Position numbers and translations under genes: made by a program
Shown: one piece after another, positions 6,941 through 9,465 of the stretch
How positions within the stretch are numbered: position 1 is the stretch's first letter
Layout: the number at the start of each line of letters is the position of its first letter
Source: Bacteroidota bacterium
Lineage (GTDB): Bacteria > Bacteroidota > Bacteroidia > Flavobacteriales > Schleiferiaceae
Reading direction: 5' to 3'
Length of the DNA: 9,465 bases
Assembly (NCBI GenBank): GCA_005786915.1
Contig: SYCM01000127.1
Coordinates: forward strand, 1 to 9,465
The notes under the pieces: generated by a model
What the model saw: the letters and a program-made list of their open reading frames with translations, nothing else
Databases searched by the model: none
What the model was told of the DNA's origin: nothing

Positions 6941-8071
6941 CTACAGGCGTTGCGTGAGCTTGGGCACGAGCGCGTCCTTCCAGGCGCGAAAGCTGCCGTC
7001 GGCAATGCGCGTGCGGGCCTCTTCGACCAACGCCAGGTAAAACCGCAAATTGTGCTGCGAGGCAATTTGGCGGCCGAGGGCTTCGTCGGCGCGGATCAGG
7101 TGGTGCACGTAGGCCTTGGTGAAGCGCTGGTCGACGGCCGAGTCGCCGTCGGGATCCAAGGGGCTGAAGTCCTGCGCCCACTTGGCGCTGCGCAGGTTCA
7201 CGGTGCCTTGGCGGGTGAAAATTTGGCCGTTCCGCCCGTTGCGCGTGGGCATGACGCAGTCGAACATGTCTACGCCCAAAGCGATGGATTCCAAAATGTT
7301 GGCGGGAGTCCCGACCCCCATCAGGTAGCGGGGGCGGTCGGCCGGGAGCACCGCGCATACCTCAGCCGTCATGGCGTACATTTCGTCGTGCGGCTCGCCG
7401 ACGCTGAGCCCGCCGATGGCGTTTCCCCAGGCGCCCTTTGCGGCCACGTATTCGGCGGATTCCAAGCGGAGGTCCGAGAACGTCGACCCCTGAACGATGG
7501 GAAAAAGCGCCTGCTCGTATCCGTACTTGGGTTCGGTCTCGTTCCAGCGCACCAGGCAACGGTCCAGCCAGCGGTGCGTGCGCTCCATGGCTTCGCGGGC
7601 GTACTTTTTTTCGACGGGGTAGGAAGTGCATTCGTCAAAGGCCATGGCGATGTCGGCCCCAATGCTTCGCTGCACGTCCATAACCGACTCGGGCGAAAAC
7701 AAGTGGGTGCTTCCGTCTAGGTGGGACTGGAACTTTACGCCTTCTTCGCGGATTTTTCGGCGTTCTTCCAGGCTGTAGACTTGGAATCCGCCGCTGTCGG
7801 TCAGCATCGGACCCTTCCAGGTGGTGAAGCCGTGCAGCCCTCCGGCCTGCTCCAGCACCTCGATGCCCGGCCTCAGGTAAAGGTGGTAGGTGTTGCCCAG
7901 CACCAAGTAGGCGCGGACGTCGTGCTCCAGCAAATCAGGCCCCACCGTCTTAACCGTGCCTTGGGTGCCCACGGGCATAAAAATGGGCGTCGGAACCTCG
8001 CCGTGCGCGGTTTGAAGGGTGCCGGCCCGTGCGGCAGAATGGGGGTCTTTAGCGTGGATTTTGAATTGCAC
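6941..8071 (-). CDS. tgt: tRNA-guanine transglycosylase (queuine tRNA-ribosyltransferase)
   Basis: Tgt swaps guanine-34 in the anticodon wobble position of tRNAs for Asp, Asn, His and Tyr with the queuosine precursor preQ1. The 376-residue (beta/alpha)8 barrel shows the family motifs: TPIFMPVGTQGTVK (28-41), LVLGNTYHLYLRPG (56-69), MLTDSGGFQVYSL (89-101) with general-acid D92, FDECTSYP (145-152), PIVQGS (191-196), GGLSVGE (220-226) and MFDCVMPTRNGRNG (269-282) with the probable nucleophile D271. The C-terminal zinc site CxCxxC is absent: the positions read G309, S311 and D314, although the histidine in SQHNL (H340) is kept. The chosen start is a GTG giving MQFKIHAKDP, the usual family N-terminus; the open frame continues upstream but would run through the divergent gene. 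A -7 box ends 4 nt before this GTG. It is the first gene of the minus-strand block. Confidence 0.96.
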   Translation of the reverse strand: MQFKIHAKDPHSAARAGTLQTAHGEVPTPIFMPVGTQGTVKTVGPDLLEHDVRAYLVLGNTYHLYLRPGIEVLEQAGGLHGFTTWKGPMLTDSGGFQVYSLEERRKIREEGVKFQSHLDGSTHLFSPESVMDVQRSIGADIAMAFDECTSYPVEKKYAREAMERTHRWLDRCLVRWNETEPKYGYEQALFPIVQGSTFSDLRLESAEYVAAKGAWGNAIGGLSVGEPHDEMYAMTAEVCAVLPADRPRYLMGVGTPANILESIALGVDMFDCVMPTRNGRNGQIFTRQGTVNLRSAKWAQDFSPLDPDGDSAVDQRFTKAYVHHLIRADEALGRQIASQHNLRFYLALVEEARTRIADGSFRAWKDALVPKLTQRL

Positions 8072-8075
8072 CAAG

Positions 8076-8083
8076 CAAAGGTA
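8076..8083 (-). promoter_or_regulatory. Likely -7 promoter box for tgt
   Basis: On the minus strand TACCTTTG is an exact TAnnTTTG match. Its last base lies 4 nt before the tgt GTG at 8071, so the transcript would be leaderless or nearly so. No clear -33 TTTG stands at normal spacing. The location in the short divergent gap supports it. Confidence 0.48.
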
Positions 8084-8101
8084 CGGCTTGGGTTCTTGGA
8101 C

Positions 8102-8109
8102 TACTTTTG
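8102..8109 (+). promoter_or_regulatory. Likely -7 promoter box for the glycosyltransferase-rsmG pair
   Basis: TACTTTTG is an exact match to the TAnnTTTG consensus on the + strand. It ends 8 nt before the ATG at 8118, predicting a 5' leader of only a few bases. A -33 TTTG at the usual distance is not evident. Confidence 0.48.
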
Positions 8110-8117
8110 CCGACGAG

Positions 8118-9302
8118 ATGAATGCGTGGTTAGAAGAGCTGATTCCTTGGTTGACGAGTCCGTTGGCCTCGGCCTTGCTGGTCGGGTCGGCGCTGACGTC
8201 GCTGACGGCCCTCGGGCTGGTGGCGTTTGCGTCGCGCGGAATTTGGTCGCTCAAGCCCCGCGTGGAGGGGACTCCGGTCAAGGCACTCCGCGACGCGGCC
8301 TTGATGGTGGTCGGCCGCAATGCCGCCCAGCGCTTTGAAGAGTGGATCGAGTCCTTCGCCGCGAGCGGACTCGCCACGGTAGTCGAGCTCGTGGTGATCG
8401 ACAACCAAAGCGAAGACGACACGGCCCACCGGGTGGAACAGCTTCGCCTCAAGTACCAGTGGCTGGTGGTAGTCACCGTTCCGCACAGCGACCGTTTTTG
8501 GCGAACGCGCAAGCTCGCCATGACCTTGGGCATCAAGGCCACCAAGCGCACCCACGCGATTTGGGTCGACGCCGCCACGCTTCCCCCGACCGACCTGGCA
8601 GGGTGGATGGGCGCGTTGTGCCGTCCGCTCGAAGACCGTGCGGTGGCCGGAGTTTGGGCGCCCGTTCAGGTACTCGACCACAAGCCGTCGACGCGGATTC
8701 CCATGCACGCCGGCCAACTTTGGGCCTGGATGCGCCAGCATTTTGGCGGTCTTCCCACCTCGGTGATTCCGGTGAATCTGGCGTTCCGCACGACCGACTT
8801 CATGGAGCTCAAGGGCTTTCAAGACAGCATGCACGTCGACGGCGGCGAAGGCGAACTGCTCTTGGCCGTGCTGCGGCAAAAGGGCCGCATCGAGTTGGTG
8901 GACCAGGCCGTGGTCGTGCGCCGTGGCGGAATTCAGCGCGATCCCAAGCTGCGCGAGGTGCGCCCTTCTGGGGAGCAGACGGCCCTCCTGTTGGGCTTTT
9001 TGGGCTTATGGGTCAGCGACCTCGCAGGGATCGTAGCCGCACTCGGACTGGGCGGTCATCTGTGGTTGGTTCAGGCCGAGGGACTCAATCCCCTGCGTGA
9101 TTTTTACCGCGATCAGGCATTTTTTGCCGCCGGAAGTTGGATTTTGCTGCACGGCGTCGTGGGCACACTTTTGGTGGTTCATGCCTCGCGCTTTGGGCAT
9201 TGGTCCGACGCCCTCCGCATGCCTTTTTGGCTCCGTTGGGACGCGGTACGCCGACGGATTCCGCAGCGAGACCCCATGAGCAAACCCTTTTGGAAGGGCT
9301 GA
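8118..9302 (+). CDS. Membrane-associated GT2-like glycosyltransferase with degenerate motifs
   Basis: This 394-residue protein looks like a bacterial family 2 (GT-A fold) glycosyltransferase of the single-catalytic-domain, membrane-anchored type. A transmembrane helix lies at about 17-38. The GT-A domain runs from about 59 to 270: ALMVVGRNAAQRFEEWIESF (61-80) resembles the usual VVIxARNE start, and VIDNQSEDDT (93-102) is the nucleotide-sugar binding motif. RTRKLAMTLGIKATKRTHAIWVD (129-151) follows. Two or three hydrophobic segments close the protein (about 289-315 and 335-358). The expected DxD metal motif is only DAA (151-153), and the later acidic motif reads GGEGE (242-246). The family normally builds polysaccharide or LPS sugars from nucleotide donors; donor and acceptor cannot be told here. 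An upstream start at 8019 would overlap tgt by 53 nt; the ATG at 8118 follows the promoter box. The stop overlaps the rsmG start by 1 nt. Confidence 0.85.
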   Translation: MNAWLEELIPWLTSPLASALLVGSALTSLTALGLVAFASRGIWSLKPRVEGTPVKALRDAALMVVGRNAAQRFEEWIESFAASGLATVVELVVIDNQSEDDTAHRVEQLRLKYQWLVVVTVPHSDRFWRTRKLAMTLGIKATKRTHAIWVDAATLPPTDLAGWMGALCRPLEDRAVAGVWAPVQVLDHKPSTRIPMHAGQLWAWMRQHFGGLPTSVIPVNLAFRTTDFMELKGFQDSMHVDGGEGELLLAVLRQKGRIELVDQAVVVRRGGIQRDPKLREVRPSGEQTALLLGFLGLWVSDLAGIVAALGLGGHLWLVQAEGLNPLRDFYRDQAFFAAGSWILLHGVVGTLLVVHASRFGHWSDALRMPFWLRWDAVRRRIPQRDPMSKPFWKG

Positions 9303-9465
9303 TGGACTTTTCCCTTTTTCCGTTTTTGGACGCGGAAGCGCAGCACAAGCTCGCTGCCTTGCCGGAGCTTTACCGCGAATGGAACGCCCAAATCAATGTG
9401 GTGTCGCGCAAGGACCTCGACAACTTGTGGGAGCGTCACATCGCGCATTCCTTGGTGCTGGGGCA
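9302..9465 (+). CDS. rsmG: 16S rRNA (guanine527-N7)-methyltransferase RsmG, N-terminal part
   Basis: RsmG (GidB) uses S-adenosylmethionine to methylate N7 of G527 in 16S rRNA; its loss causes low-level streptomycin resistance in several bacteria. Only the first 54 or so residues are present, and the gene runs off the right edge. They contain the family's N-terminal helix and hallmark: LYREWNAQINVVSRKDLDNL followed by WERHIAHSLVL, equivalent to the usual W-N-x-x-x-N-L/V-x-S-R-K-D and H-x-x-D/H-S-L pattern. The SAM-binding fold would follow outside the window. The ATG overlaps the glycosyltransferase stop (TGATG), so the two are probably translationally coupled and share a promoter. Confidence 0.93.
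   Translation, partial: MDFSLFPFLDAEAQHKLAALPELYREWNAQINVVSRKDLDNLWERHIAHSLVLG

Larger units (their letters stand above)
8076..8109. repeat. Imperfect inverted repeat spanning the divergent promoters
   Basis: CAAAGGTA (8076-8083) and TACTTTTG (8102-8109) are inverted copies that match at 7 of 8 positions, separated by 18 bp. Each arm coincides with a -7 box, one per strand, so the symmetry may simply come from two back-to-back promoters. It could also be a binding site for a dimeric regulator. Confidence 0.45.

Noticed and set aside
6925..7065. Upstream ATG extending the LptF/G permease by 47 residues
   Set aside because: The extra residues overlap the tgt coding region in another frame and do not look like the family N-terminus, which begins at 6924.
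8072..8578. Upstream extension of the tgt frame to 545 codons
   Set aside because: The added part is antisense to the glycosyltransferase gene and lacks Tgt motifs; the family N-terminus fits the GTG at 8071.

Overview
The window reads as ordinary chromosomal DNA from a Bacteroidota bacterium, most likely a high-GC flavobacterial lineage. Four things suggest this. The 5S and 23S rRNA sequences have a Bacteroidota look. The proteins match Bacteroidota-type versions of DnaB, AccA, LptF/G and Tgt. No start codon has a convincing Shine-Dalgarno sequence. Several genes have a TAnnTTTG-type -7 promoter box close to the start. The species cannot be fixed from this sequence alone.

Layout. Bases 1-480 hold the end of an rRNA operon on the + strand: the 3' end of 23S rRNA, a spacer of about 55 nt without a tRNA, 5S rRNA and a strong intrinsic terminator. 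Only about 20 nt later, on the + strand, comes a gene of about 613 codons for an exported, tryptophan-rich, probable outer-membrane beta-barrel protein (499-2340). It converges with a five-gene minus-strand block which, in transcription order, is tgt (tRNA-guanine transglycosylase), an LptF/LptG-family permease, an EamA/DMT-type transporter, accA (acetyl-CoA carboxylase alpha-carboxyltransferase) and dnaB (replicative helicase). Gaps inside the block are 16, 12, 51 and 6 nt, so most of it could be one operon; the 51-nt gap before accA carries a possible internal promoter. Divergent from tgt, across a 46-bp gap, a + strand pair begins: a membrane-associated GT2-like glycosyltransferase, then rsmG (16S rRNA m7G527 methyltransferase), which overlaps it by 1 nt and runs off the end of the window.

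How the genes work together. The block mixes housekeeping functions: tRNA queuosine modification, LPS transport, malonyl-CoA synthesis and replication, with rRNA methylation on the other side. They share growth-related roles rather than one pathway. I see no CRISPR array, insertion sequence, phage gene, toxin-antitoxin pair or defence system, and no evidence of a wholly new system. The observations most worth a second look are a Tgt that lacks the three cysteines of the family's zinc site, a GT2-like protein whose DxD and downstream acidic motifs are degenerate, and a pattern of -7 boxes placed so close to start codons that leaderless mRNAs are likely, including a symmetric divergent pair between tgt and the glycosyltransferase gene.
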